From: Ruminococcus sp.
GTDB taxonomy: Bacteria; Bacillota; Clostridia; Oscillospirales; Ruminococcaceae
DNA: 49,502 bases
Reading direction: 5' to 3'
Assembly: GCA_017521805.1 (NCBI GenBank)
Contig: JAFXDK010000080.1
Span: forward strand, 1-49,502
The position numbers were made by a program, and so were the translations under genes. Below are positions 25,258 to 33,142 of the stretch, piece by piece; the stretch's first letter is position 1; every line of letters starts with the position of its first letter. The notes under the pieces are model-generated. The model saw nothing but the letters and a program-made list of their open reading frames with translations. It was not told the origin of the DNA and did not search any database.

Positions 25258-25869
25258 TTATTCGTCATATGTGCGAACACGGAGAGTTGCACCAAGGCTT
25301 TCAGCGACGTTGCGGGAAGCCTCAATCTGTTCAGGAGGGATAACATCCACAACAGACATGATAACCTGAGATTTTCCCGTTTTTACGCAGTCTGCGGTGA
25401 ATTTCTGCATAGCCTCCCATGCATTTTCATACTTAGGACGGGTAACCTTCATGTATTCGTCTTTTGTACCAGCGTTAAGGCTTACGGAGATAGTGTCGAT
25501 AACCTCGCAAAGCTCCTCAGCAATGGGGCGATTGTTGACTAAATCGCCAAGACCGTTTGTATTGAGGCGCAGTTTAACGTTTGCGCAGTTGCTTTTCAGC
25601 CATTCAGCCGTTTCAAGAAGTGCGTCAAGGCGGCAGGTAGGCTCACCGAAGCCGCAGAAGATAACCTCGTTATATGCAGAAATATCACGCTTTGAAAGGT
25701 CAGCTTTTATCTCCTCCATAGTCGGTTCATGCTCCAGCCACAGCGGGTCAGAGCCATAAGCGCCGTCGCTGTTGTTTCTTATGCAGAATGTACAAGCGCA
25801 GGGGCACTGATTTGTTAAATTCAAATAAAGATTTTTTCCTACTTCATAGGATATAGTCATTGCTTTCAT
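25258..25869 (-). CDS. Radical SAM protein, TatD-associated type
   Basis: A 203-residue short radical SAM protein. CPCACTFC near residues 22-29 fits CxxxCxxC and binds the 4Fe-4S cluster that cleaves S-adenosylmethionine, and the FCGFGEPTCR motif near 71-80 follows. It lacks a C-terminal auxiliary domain. The compact size and N-terminus (LYLNLTNQCPC) match the group often encoded beside tatD; the tatD of this window is 3 kb away at 29051. AAGGAG is 7 nt before the ATG at 25869 but only 1 nt before the in-frame ATG at 25875, so 25869 is used. The reaction is unknown. It follows alr by 24 nt on the same strand. Confidence 0.8.
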   Translation of the reverse strand: MKAMTISYEVGKNLYLNLTNQCPCACTFCIRNNSDGAYGSDPLWLEHEPTMEEIKADLSKRDISAYNEVIFCGFGEPTCRLDALLETAEWLKSNCANVKLRLNTNGLGDLVNNRPIAEELCEVIDTISVSLNAGTKDEYMKVTRPKYENAWEAMQKFTADCVKTGKSQVIMSVVDVIPPEQIEASRNVAESLGATLRVRTYDE

Positions 25870-25893
25870 ATTCATTCTCCTTAGTTATTTATG

Positions 25894-27030
25894 TTAATCC
25901 ATATAAATTCTCGGTACTCGCTTTGAAATTCCACATACCACTTCATAGCCGATAGTGCCGTAAATCGAGGCAAGTTCATCGGCTGTAATCATATCATCGC
26001 CGTCTTTGCCGATAAGAGTAACAATATCTCCCGATTTTGCCTCAGGTACGTGGGAAACGTCAATCATCAGCTGATCCATGCATACTCTGCCGACAATACG
26101 GCATCTCTTGCCGTGGACGAGGATTTCTCCCTTTGAGGAAAGAAGCCGTGAATAGCCGTCGGCATAGCCAATGGTAACAGTTGCAATCCGCATTTCATCG
26201 TCGGTGACAAAAGTTCTTCCATAGCTGATACACTGACCGGCTTCAACAGTTTTAACCTGCGAAATAACGGCTTTAAGCTCCATAACAGGTTCAAGCCCCT
26301 GAGGAATATCAAGGGATATATCGGGGTGAAGTCCGTATAGGATAATTCCCGCACGGGAAAGAGTACTTTCCGCGGAATTTCTGTAGCAGGTAGCCGCGCT
26401 GTTCATAAAGTGAACGTGAGGAAGCTTCACACCGCGGCTAATAAGAATATCACGGACATCAAGAATAAATTTCTCCTGTCTGTCAGTGTAGGCGATATTG
26501 TCGGGGGAATCACTGTCAGCAACAGCAAAATGAGTGTATATTCCCTCCACGCAGATTTTTTCAATTTTCATAATCCGCATAATTTCATCGGCACATTCCT
26601 CAGGAGTGTCGTATTTCAAGCCGATACGCCCCATACCCGTATCAATTTTTATGTGACAGCGTATAGGCTCAGGAGTATTATTTGCCAGTTCTTCGGCATA
26701 TTCCGCAGATACAACTCCCTGAATAATATTATACATAGAAATCTCATGGGCATACTCCCCCGGAGTAAATCCAAGAATAAGAATTTCAGCATCAGGGCAG
26801 AATTTCCGCACAGCTATAGCCTCATCAAGATTTGAAACAGCAAAATATTTAACGCCGCAATCATGGGCAAGACAGCGGATAATATGTTCATCGCCGTGAC
26901 CGTAAGCGTCAGCCTTTACAACCGCCATAATCTCCGTAGAGGACGAATTGAGACTTTTTATTATGTCATAATTTTTTTTGAGCTGAGGCAGTGATACCTC
27001 CGCCCATGCGCGTTTAAGATATGGTTTCAT
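25894..27030 (-). CDS. alr: Alanine racemase
   Basis: A 378-residue fold-type III PLP enzyme that makes D-alanine for peptidoglycan. The PLP lysine is K39 in MAVVKADAYGHG, and the opposite-face catalytic tyrosine lies in TIGYADGYSRLLS near residue 265, followed by GRVCMDQLMIDV. An in-frame extension upstream to 27108 has no ribosome binding site, while GAAAGGATATTGAT sets the ATG at 27030. It is transcribed divergently from the SLOG gene. Confidence 0.94.
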   Translation of the reverse strand: MKPYLKRAWAEVSLPQLKKNYDIIKSLNSSSTEIMAVVKADAYGHGDEHIIRCLAHDCGVKYFAVSNLDEAIAVRKFCPDAEILILGFTPGEYAHEISMYNIIQGVVSAEYAEELANNTPEPIRCHIKIDTGMGRIGLKYDTPEECADEIMRIMKIEKICVEGIYTHFAVADSDSPDNIAYTDRQEKFILDVRDILISRGVKLPHVHFMNSAATCYRNSAESTLSRAGIILYGLHPDISLDIPQGLEPVMELKAVISQVKTVEAGQCISYGRTFVTDDEMRIATVTIGYADGYSRLLSSKGEILVHGKRCRIVGRVCMDQLMIDVSHVPEAKSGDIVTLIGKDGDDMITADELASIYGTIGYEVVCGISKRVPRIYMD

Positions 27031-27080
27031 ATCAATATCCTTTCGAGTTATTAAAAAACAGTTACAAGCTGAAAAAAAAC

Positions 27081-27109
27081 TTGCAAATTTATTCAATATA
27101 TGATACAAT
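27081..27109 (+). promoter_or_regulatory. Promoter of the SLOG gene
   Basis: TTGCAA at 27081-27086, a 17-nt spacer, TACAAT at 27104-27109 with a preceding TGA (extended -10). The start codon is at 27174. Confidence 0.6.
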
Positions 27110-27173
27110 TAATGTATTGGCTTCGATTTATTTATTTTTCAGCAGATTTTCTGCTATTCACAGAGGTGGAGCA

Positions 27174-27875
27174 ATGTTTTATTCAAATACAACAGGTATG
27201 GCAGTTTATTCCACACTGGAAATAAGTATCCGCCGCGAAAAAGCGGTCTGTGTTACAGGGCACCGTGAGAAGTATGTCAAGCCTTACAGGAATAATCCCG
27301 ATAATTTTGATATAACCTGCACAGCTGTAAAACTTATGCTTGACAGATATATTGAGCTTATCATGGAAAAAGGCTATACAACGCTGATTTCCGGACTTGC
27401 CGAAGGTGTTGACCTATGGGCTGCCGAACGTGTGCTGTGCCGTAAACGCTTCGATAAGGACTGCCGCCTTATAGGTGTTATGCCCTATCTTAAGCATAGT
27501 GCTGCTTTCAGCGAGGAAAATATGAACCTGCTCCGTCTTGCAGAACGTCACAGCGATTTGCTGATTACTACCTGCGATAAGCGGAATGTGACATACGGAA
27601 AAAATGCAACTCAGTATACCGACCCAAATGTTTACAAACGCAGGAACTACTATATTGTTGATAACAGCGCTGTTGTTATAGCTTTTTGCAGTGAGGATAA
27701 TCCACATTCGGGCACAGCTCAGACAGTGAGATATGCTCAGCGGCTTAACCGTCCGATTTACAGCTTTAACATCAATGATGTTCATGCTCTGCTTGATAAA
27801 ACGGGATTTGACAAAACGGCGATATATGAAGAATTGAGAAATATCACCCTTGATATTCCCGAGCCTGAAATATAA
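27174..27875 (+). CDS. SLOG-family (DUF1273-like) nucleotide-binding protein
   Basis: A 233-residue Rossmann-like protein. AVCVTGHRE near residues 24-32 and TTLISGLAEGVDLWAAE near 70-86 are the two glycine-containing motifs of the DUF1273/YspA branch of the SLOG superfamily, related to DprA and LOG proteins. The later block VIAFCSEDNPHSGTAQTVRYA closes the ligand pocket. SLOG proteins bind nucleotides or nucleotide-derived signals, and some act as sensors in stress or defence modules. No effector gene of a defence system adjoins it, so a housekeeping role is equally possible. GAGGTGGAG sets the ATG at 27174 rather than an upstream frame opening. Confidence 0.75.
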   Translation: MFYSNTTGMAVYSTLEISIRREKAVCVTGHREKYVKPYRNNPDNFDITCTAVKLMLDRYIELIMEKGYTTLISGLAEGVDLWAAERVLCRKRFDKDCRLIGVMPYLKHSAAFSEENMNLLRLAERHSDLLITTCDKRNVTYGKNATQYTDPNVYKRRNYYIVDNSAVVIAFCSEDNPHSGTAQTVRYAQRLNRPIYSFNINDVHALLDKTGFDKTAIYEELRNITLDIPEPEI

Positions 27876-28155
27876 TCTTGGAAAACCATTTTGGTTATGC
27901 CCCGAATTATATTATAGCACAATCTCAGAAATTTGCAAGTTTTTTTTCAAATTCTTTGCAATTTAAACTCAAAGTTTAACGACAGAATTAGGCATTTCCA
28001 ATTATTCCCCGATTGTTGAAATGTTGAAAACTCTGTTGACAAACTATTCTACGTCATATTTTATTAACAGTTTCATGTTAAAAACTTTTTTATTCATAAA
28101 CTGTGAATATAAACCAATTGTTATTATACCGTAAGTAATCGAAAGGAGAATTATT

Positions 28156-29049
28156 ATGGCTAAAAAGAAAAAAGCGGGAAGTATTGCAGTACCATATCTT
28201 CTGACTATATTCATCGCTATACTCATTATAGGCGGAGGTACATTCTTTCTGCTCCGTTATCTCGGAATTATCGACAGCGAAAAGGCACTTCCTGAGCCTC
28301 CGAAAAGACAGGTTGTAACTGCTTCATACGAGGATAACCACACAATCCTGTTTATACTTGATGAACCCACAGATAAGTTTTCAAAGACCTTTATGCTCAT
28401 GCGCTCAATTCCAAAGGATAAGAAAATTGTATTCGTGGGAATCCCAACAAATACCATTGCTATTGTTGACGGTGCACAGCAGAGTATGTTGTCAGCCTAC
28501 GAAAATGGCGGTGCATCAGGCGCTGTAAACTTTACAAATTCTATCTTCGGTATTGAAATTGACAAATATATGAAGCTTGATTCCGACGCTTTCGTAAAGG
28601 TGTGTGATATTCTCAGCGGTGTTACATATCCTGTTGCTGAGGATATAGCAGGCTTTGAGGGAGACGGTTCAGACCAGTATCTCAACTCCGAGCAGATTGA
28701 AAAGCTTATAACTTATCCCCTCTACGGCGACGGCGAAATTGAACGTGCTTACATGGTAAGCTCCGTATTTTCCGCTATGATGAATCAGACAGACGGTATG
28801 CGCGTATCCGATAACCTTGATTCAAGCTTCAATACCATTGTAAATATGACAGATACCGATATTACAGCTGTTGACTACAAAAATCATAAGGTTGCTATAA
28901 AGGGAATGCTTGAAAGAGGCATATCTATAGCTTCATTCCTCATTCTCAACGGCGAAAAGGCTTATGAGGACTTTATCCCTGATGAAGACTTCTTTGCGGA
29001 TTTCCGTGACAAATACTACTGTTACGATGAAAATCCCGAGGGAGAATGA
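28156..29049 (+). CDS. LCP-family-like membrane protein lacking key arginines
   Basis: A 297-residue protein with a lysine-rich N-terminus and a single membrane helix (about 11-36), then an extracytoplasmic domain following the LytR-CpsA-Psr order: a TFMLMRSIPKDKKIVFVGIP strand pair, the SAYENGGASGAVNFTNSIFGIEIDKYMKLD segment and DILSGVTYPV. LCP enzymes attach teichoic acid or polysaccharide to peptidoglycan. Here the usual PRDT phosphate-binding motif reads PTNT and the usual aspartate/arginine before the first strand is missing, so it may be catalytically inactive or changed in substrate. AAAGGAG precedes the ATG. tatD starts 1 nt after its stop codon. Confidence 0.65.
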   Translation: MAKKKKAGSIAVPYLLTIFIAILIIGGGTFFLLRYLGIIDSEKALPEPPKRQVVTASYEDNHTILFILDEPTDKFSKTFMLMRSIPKDKKIVFVGIPTNTIAIVDGAQQSMLSAYENGGASGAVNFTNSIFGIEIDKYMKLDSDAFVKVCDILSGVTYPVAEDIAGFEGDGSDQYLNSEQIEKLITYPLYGDGEIERAYMVSSVFSAMMNQTDGMRVSDNLDSSFNTIVNMTDTDITAVDYKNHKVAIKGMLERGISIASFLILNGEKAYEDFIPDEDFFADFRDKYYCYDENPEGE

Positions 29050-29050
29050 T

Positions 29051-29815
29051 ATGAATAATATATTTGATACTCACGCACATTATGCCGACCATGCCTTTGA
29101 TGAGGACAGATTTGAGCTTCTTGACAAACTTCAGGATATGGGAGTAAAATACGTCATGCTTGCTTCATCGTCAGTGAGAGATACAGCTGAAAATGCGGCA
29201 ATTGCCGAAAAATATGACTATATCTATGCCGCCTCGGGAGTTCACCCCGAAAGTGTTGAGGGAAATCCTGCGGATTACCTTGATATCGTAAGAAATACAG
29301 CACTCAGCTCCCCTAAGATAAAGGCGATAGGAGAAATAGGTCTTGACTATCACTACGAAGGCTATTCCCGCGAAAAGCAGATAAAACTCTTTGAAGAACA
29401 GCTTGTCCTTGCAAAAGAACTGAATATGCCTGTGATTATCCATAGCCGTGACGCCTGCGAGGACACTCTGAATCTGCTGAAAAAACATAAGCCTATGGGA
29501 GTTCTGCACTGCTTTAGCGGATCTGCAGAAACTGCAAAAGAAATTGTAAAACTTGGAATGTACGTGGGATTTACAGGAGTTCTCACATTCAAAAACGCTA
29601 AAAAAGCTCTGAAAGCTTTGGCAGAAGTGCCTGTTGACAGACTTCTCCTTGAAACTGATTGTCCATATATGGCACCTGTACCCTTCAGGGGAAAACGGTG
29701 TGACAGCTCCATGATTGCCTATACAGCGGCAGCTGCGGCAGAGGTCAAAGGCATGGACACACAGGAAATTATCAATATAACCTGTGAAAACGGAAAACGA
29801 TTTTACGGAATATGA
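29051..29815 (+). CDS. tatD: TatD-family metal-dependent hydrolase
   Basis: A 254-residue TIM-barrel metallohydrolase of the TatD DNase family. Metal ligands appear in order: FDTHAH at 5-10, GEIGLDYHY near 96-104, IHSRDA near 132, HCFSG near 156 and ETDCPYMAP near 205. Members act as 3'-5' exonucleases or D-aminoacyl-tRNA deacylases. The ATG at 29051, in GAATGATATGAAT, lies immediately after the LCP-like stop codon; an upstream in-frame start inside that gene is rejected. A PP2C gene follows 26 nt later. Confidence 0.9.
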   Translation: MNNIFDTHAHYADHAFDEDRFELLDKLQDMGVKYVMLASSSVRDTAENAAIAEKYDYIYAASGVHPESVEGNPADYLDIVRNTALSSPKIKAIGEIGLDYHYEGYSREKQIKLFEEQLVLAKELNMPVIIHSRDACEDTLNLLKKHKPMGVLHCFSGSAETAKEIVKLGMYVGFTGVLTFKNAKKALKALAEVPVDRLLLETDCPYMAPVPFRGKRCDSSMIAYTAAAAAEVKGMDTQEIINITCENGKRFYGI

Positions 29816-29841
29816 CACATTTATATTTAAGAGGTTAAAAG

Positions 29842-30591
29842 ATGTACTACTGTTGCGGAATTACTGAAAAAGGCATTATGCCTCACAATGAAGATGCCTT
29901 GCTTATAGGAAGGCACGTTATGACAGCAGGTATGCTTGAACAACCCATGAAGCCGCCATTTGCCATTGCTGTTTCCGACGGCGTATCAGGAGAAAATGCG
30001 GGAGAGCTTGCGTCAGCAATGTGCCTCGAATATGTCAAGAATATTGAGGATTATCGCAAGTCTCAGCTTCATACTTCCATTATGGAGATTCACGAAAAGC
30101 TTGCAGAATACAGCAGAAATGACGCTGAAAGCTGCAATATGCAGACAACGCTTTGCGGAATTGCCGTTGACGAAAGCGAAAGAGTTACGCTGTTCAACGT
30201 GGGAGATTCGCGTCTGTACCGCTATCGCGACGGCGATTTAAGACAGCTTTCCCGTGACCAGTCCCTTGTACAGCTTTTGTACGAGGAGGGCTCTATAACC
30301 AACGAGGAGCGCAAGACCCATGTTCACAGGAATATAATTTTTCCTGTTCTTGGCAATATCAAAGACACTCCGCGGATTGATATTGAGGAAATTGAGGGCG
30401 GATTTAACTACGGAGATGTTCTGCTGATATGCTCTGACGGACTTTCTGACACCCTTTCAACAATTGATATACAGGAGGTCATGGACTGCCCGAAAAGTCT
30501 GCTTAAAAGGCTTGAAATCCTTGTCAATATGGCTCTGGAGCAAGGCTGTACTGATAATATATCCGTTGCGGCAGTGGTAATGTCGGATTAA
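29842..30591 (+). CDS. PP2C-family serine/threonine protein phosphatase
   Basis: A 249-residue single-domain PPM/PP2C phosphatase. The metal-binding aspartates are seen in HNED (D18), AVSDGVSG (D46) and LLICSDGLSD (near residue 200), plus the DNISVAAV closing motif. No membrane segment is present, so it is cytoplasmic. It may counter a Ser/Thr kinase such as PrkC, but no kinase is in the window. AGAGGTTAAAAG is the ribosome binding site. The coding sequence ends directly at the first base of a MITE-like element. Confidence 0.88.
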   Translation: MYYCCGITEKGIMPHNEDALLIGRHVMTAGMLEQPMKPPFAIAVSDGVSGENAGELASAMCLEYVKNIEDYRKSQLHTSIMEIHEKLAEYSRNDAESCNMQTTLCGIAVDESERVTLFNVGDSRLYRYRDGDLRQLSRDQSLVQLLYEEGSITNEERKTHVHRNIIFPVLGNIKDTPRIDIEEIEGGFNYGDVLLICSDGLSDTLSTIDIQEVMDCPKSLLKRLEILVNMALEQGCTDNISVAAVVMSD

Positions 30592-30771
30592 TTAAGGCAA
30601 TACCGCACAGAGCTTGTGCGAAAGATGCGAAGTCAGATTTTTCGTCAGATTGTACAGAAATTTCGCAGGCATACTGTCGTATGTCAAGGAATTTCTGTGC
30701 AAGATAACGGGAAATATGCAAGCAGATTTCGTGCAAAGCAGTCAGGCGGGCTTTGTGCGGTATTGCCTTAA
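30592..30771. mobile_element. 180-bp MITE-like element with 18-bp inverted ends
   Basis: The left end TTAAGGCAATACCGCACA (30592-30609) is the exact reverse complement of the right end (30754-30771); pairing continues inward to 22 bp with a single G/T change. A nested internal hairpin is formed by CAGAAATT...AATTTCTG (30655-30662/30690-30697) with CATAC-TGTC-GTATG at its tip. It encodes nothing. TTAA flanks the left end as TTAATTAAGG and may be the target duplication. It begins immediately after the PP2C stop codon and would be transcribed as a long hairpin. Confidence 0.75.
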
Positions 30772-30797
30772 GAATTATTGCATAATGCATAATTATT

Positions 30798-30827
30798 TGT
30801 AGGGACACGGCGTGCCGTGTCCCTTTT
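30798..30827 (+). terminator. Hairpin repeat/terminator after the PP2C unit, copy 4 of the small family
   Basis: TTTGTA, GGGACACGG (30802-30810), loop CGTG, CCGTGTCCC (30815-30823), TTTTAT. The perfect 9-bp stem plus T tract makes a good plus-strand terminator. It shares the TTGTAGGG opening with 265-293 but not the stem sequence. Confidence 0.65.
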
Positions 30828-30843
30828 ATACTGTTTTTCTGCA

Positions 30844-30966
30844 TTTTCACATTTTTTCACAAATTTTCACATTTCTTTCATATATGTGAAAATTAATTCA
30901 CATATAATTTTTCATACTTTAACAATCAGCGCATTTTTGTTTCACAAAAGACAGGTATACTATAAT
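30844..30966 (+). promoter_or_regulatory. htrA promoter with phased TTTTCACA/TTTTCATA octamers
   Basis: Exact TTTTCACA octamers start at 30844, 30854 and 30864, that is every 10 bp. CTTTCATA (30875), AATTCACA (30895), an exact TTTTCATA (30909) and GTTTCACA (30939) continue the array up to the core promoter. The core is probably TTGTTT at 30937-30942 with TATAAT at 30961-30966 (18-nt spacer). Bacillus subtilis htrA and htrB carry reiterated octamers of the same sequence under control of the CssRS secretion-stress system, so similar control is inferred here. Confidence 0.7.
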
Positions 30967-31013
30967 CATCAAAGGAAAACAAACACTCTCCAAAGAAAAG
31001 GAACGTGATTATA

Positions 31014-32324
31014 ATGAATGAATACAATTTCAATATTGAGGAAATCGAAGGCCCAGGCGCAGAAAACGGGAATTCTCCCTCACCAAAAAAGCCTAAGAAG
31101 AATACAGCGCTGAAAATTGCAGCTTCTCTTATGGCTATGTCCCTTGTTTCAGCAGGTTCAATCGGAATATACCACCACCTCACTTATCCCGACCAGAATA
31201 AAACAATAACAGAATCTTCAGCCGAGCCAGAGAAAAACAACATTGAGGCTGAAAATGTAAGTATGCTCCAAATCTCCGAAAGCAAGGACGGAGTGCTTAC
31301 AACTGAGGAAGTTGTTAAAAAAGTTATGCCCTCGGTTGTGGGTATAAAGTCTGAATTTGAAATGCCTCAGCAGAGCAATAACAGCTTCGGCGGTTTCGGC
31401 GGATTTGGCGATTTCTTCGGATTCGGTGACGAATACGAAAGTCAGATTCCTCAGGAAAATCCCATTGGTACAGGTACAGGTGTTGTTTTCTCTGAGGACG
31501 GCTATATTGTAACAAATGCCCATGTTATTTACGACAGCCAAAACGGTATGGGTTTAGCGACTGAAATAGAGGTGCTTGTGGAAGATGAAACCTACACGGC
31601 AGAAATTATCGGCTACGACGTTGACTGTGACCTTGCTGTACTGAAAATTGAAGCTGATGGACTTATTTCTGCTGAATTTGGCAATAGTGATGAACTGAAT
31701 CTGGGCGAAGATGTTACAGCTATTGGAAATCCCCTTGGCCTTGACCTTATGAATACCGTTACCAAGGGTATAGTATCAGGACTTAACAGAAATGTCACGA
31801 TAAATGACAAATCAATGAGCCTGATACAGACTGATACAGCCATAAACGAGGGAAATTCCGGCGGTCCTCTTATTAACAAATATGGTCAGGTTATCGGTAT
31901 AAACTCCTCTAAAATGTCAAGCAGCGGATTCGGCTCGGCTTCAATTGAGGGTATCTGCTTTGCAATTCCTTCAAATAAGGTTGTAAACGTAGTGGATGAT
32001 TTCATGAATTACGGCTATGTAAAGGGCAAACCACAGCTTGGCATAAGCTGCCGCGACGTTACAGCAGAAATTTCTCAGATGTACGATATGCCTCTGGGTG
32101 TATACGTCGTTGAGGTTACAGAGGGCAGTGCCGCTGAAAAGGCCGGTCTGAAAAAGGGTGATATAATTACTGCTGTTGATGATGTCAAGATTGAAACAGC
32201 AGCTGAACTGACAGCACAGAAGAATCTCCATATGGCAGGGGATGAAATCAAACTGACGTATAAGCGCAACGGCGAAGAAATGACAGCAACACTTGTTCTT
32301 GACGAAATGACAGAAAATGCATAA
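31014..32324 (+). CDS. htrA: HtrA/DegP-type membrane-anchored serine protease
   Basis: A 436-residue protein: an acidic then lysine-rich cytoplasmic N-terminus, one membrane helix (about 32-52), a linker, a trypsin-like domain with triad H170 (TNAHVI), D206 (DCDLAVLK) and S282 (NEGNSGGPL), and one PDZ domain (about 335-430). The F/G-rich insert SFGGFGGFGDFFGFG at 124-138 precedes the protease core. It degrades or refolds misfolded exported proteins at the outer face of the membrane. AAGGAA is 10 nt before the ATG at 31014 and only 1 nt before an in-frame GTG at 31005. The upstream octamer array suggests secretion-stress induction. Confidence 0.92.
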   Translation: MNEYNFNIEEIEGPGAENGNSPSPKKPKKNTALKIAASLMAMSLVSAGSIGIYHHLTYPDQNKTITESSAEPEKNNIEAENVSMLQISESKDGVLTTEEVVKKVMPSVVGIKSEFEMPQQSNNSFGGFGGFGDFFGFGDEYESQIPQENPIGTGTGVVFSEDGYIVTNAHVIYDSQNGMGLATEIEVLVEDETYTAEIIGYDVDCDLAVLKIEADGLISAEFGNSDELNLGEDVTAIGNPLGLDLMNTVTKGIVSGLNRNVTINDKSMSLIQTDTAINEGNSGGPLINKYGQVIGINSSKMSSSGFGSASIEGICFAIPSNKVVNVVDDFMNYGYVKGKPQLGISCRDVTAEISQMYDMPLGVYVVEVTEGSAAEKAGLKKGDIITAVDDVKIETAAELTAQKNLHMAGDEIKLTYKRNGEEMTATLVLDEMTENA

Positions 32325-32334
32325 CACAAGAAAA

Positions 32335-32357
32335 AGGCGGACTTCAATTGTCCGCCT
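32335..32357 (+). terminator. Hairpin after htrA
   Basis: GGCGGAC (32336-32342) pairs with GTCCGCC (32350-32356) over TTCAATT. The sequence nearly repeats the ispE terminator core (7649-7672). There is no long T run on the plus strand, so termination efficiency is uncertain. Confidence 0.5.
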
Positions 32358-32388
32358 CTATGTGTCAAAAAAGCTGTAGTAATTTTTC

Positions 32389-32530
32389 AAGGGGACGCTC
32401 TCTCTTGCAGAGCGTCCCCTCTTTCAAAACAGTCCACTGGACTGTTTTGAAATTCACCCCTTGCAGAGCGCTTGAACGCTACGCAGGGCTTTGCCCTGCA
32501 CCCACCAAAGACGCTGTCTCTGGACTCTGC
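32389..32530 (-). repeat. 142-bp multi-hairpin repeat element, copy B
   Basis: The reverse complement matches 16779-16920 with three substitutions. One changes a C-G pair of the first stem to a U-G wobble on the sense strand; the other two fall in the 3-nt loop of the 14-bp stem. An extra hairpin, CTAAAGGGC-TTC-GCCCTTTAG (32530-32550), lies between the mntP stop codon and the element. In this orientation it forms the 3' region of mntP, which ends 33 nt upstream. Confidence 0.85.
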
Positions 32531-32563
32531 TAAAGGGCTTCGCCCTTTAGAATCCCATTTTCT

Positions 32564-33130
32564 TCATTTCATCAACCCGTCACACAAAAGTTTTATTCCG
32601 ATAAGTACAAGTACAATTCCACCTGCAAGCTCCGCTTTTTTCTCGTATTTGCTGCCAAAACGGTTGCCGATTACAACTCCTGCAAGGCATACCACAAAGG
32701 TTATCGCCGCAATTACCGATACAGACAGCATAATATTTGTTTTCTGCGCCGCAAAGATTACTCCCACTGCTAAAGCGTCAATACTTGTGGCTATGGCAAG
32801 AATAAAAAGCTCCTTTATATCAAGCTTGTATTCGCCGCTGACGCTTTCATCATCGCCGCCTTTGACTGCCTCATATATCATCTTTCCGCCTATAAATCCG
32901 AGGAGAATAAAGGCTATCCAATGGCTGTATGTACTGATAAACTGCTCAAATCTGCTACCGAGAAAATACCCCAGAAGCGGCATAAGTCCCTGAAATACTC
33001 CGAAAAATAATGCTGTAATTGTCGCTCCCTTGTAGTTGATTTTCTTCATGCTAAGTCCCTTGCAAACAGACACAGAAAAAGCATCCATTGCAAGACCGAG
33101 GGATAATAGTAAAAGCTCTGTAATACCCAT
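32564..33130 (-). CDS. mntP: Manganese efflux pump MntP family
   Basis: A 188-residue membrane protein with six hydrophobic helices arranged as two similar halves. Conserved aspartate motifs GLAMDAFSVSVCKG (about 12-25) and ATSIDALAVGV (about 113-123) are those of MntP, which exports Mn(II). AAGGAG is the ribosome binding site. It is the last gene after two GNAT genes; the gap to the nearest one is only 12 nt, leaving no room for the yybP-ykoY manganese riboswitch found before many mntP genes. The 142-bp repeat follows its stop codon. Confidence 0.88.
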   Translation of the reverse strand: MGITELLLLSLGLAMDAFSVSVCKGLSMKKINYKGATITALFFGVFQGLMPLLGYFLGSRFEQFISTYSHWIAFILLGFIGGKMIYEAVKGGDDESVSGEYKLDIKELFILAIATSIDALAVGVIFAAQKTNIMLSVSVIAAITFVVCLAGVVIGNRFGSKYEKKAELAGGIVLVLIGIKLLCDGLMK

Positions 33131-33142
33131 GTTTACTCCTTA

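Noticed and set aside
32472-32993. A 173-codon plus-strand frame starting in the 142-bp repeat
   Set aside because: It is antisense to mntP and its N-terminal part is the repeat element; no coding evidence.
33131-33142. A yybP-ykoY manganese riboswitch before mntP
   Set aside because: Only 12 nt separate mntP from the GNAT gene upstream and no such structure was seen before the first GNAT gene.
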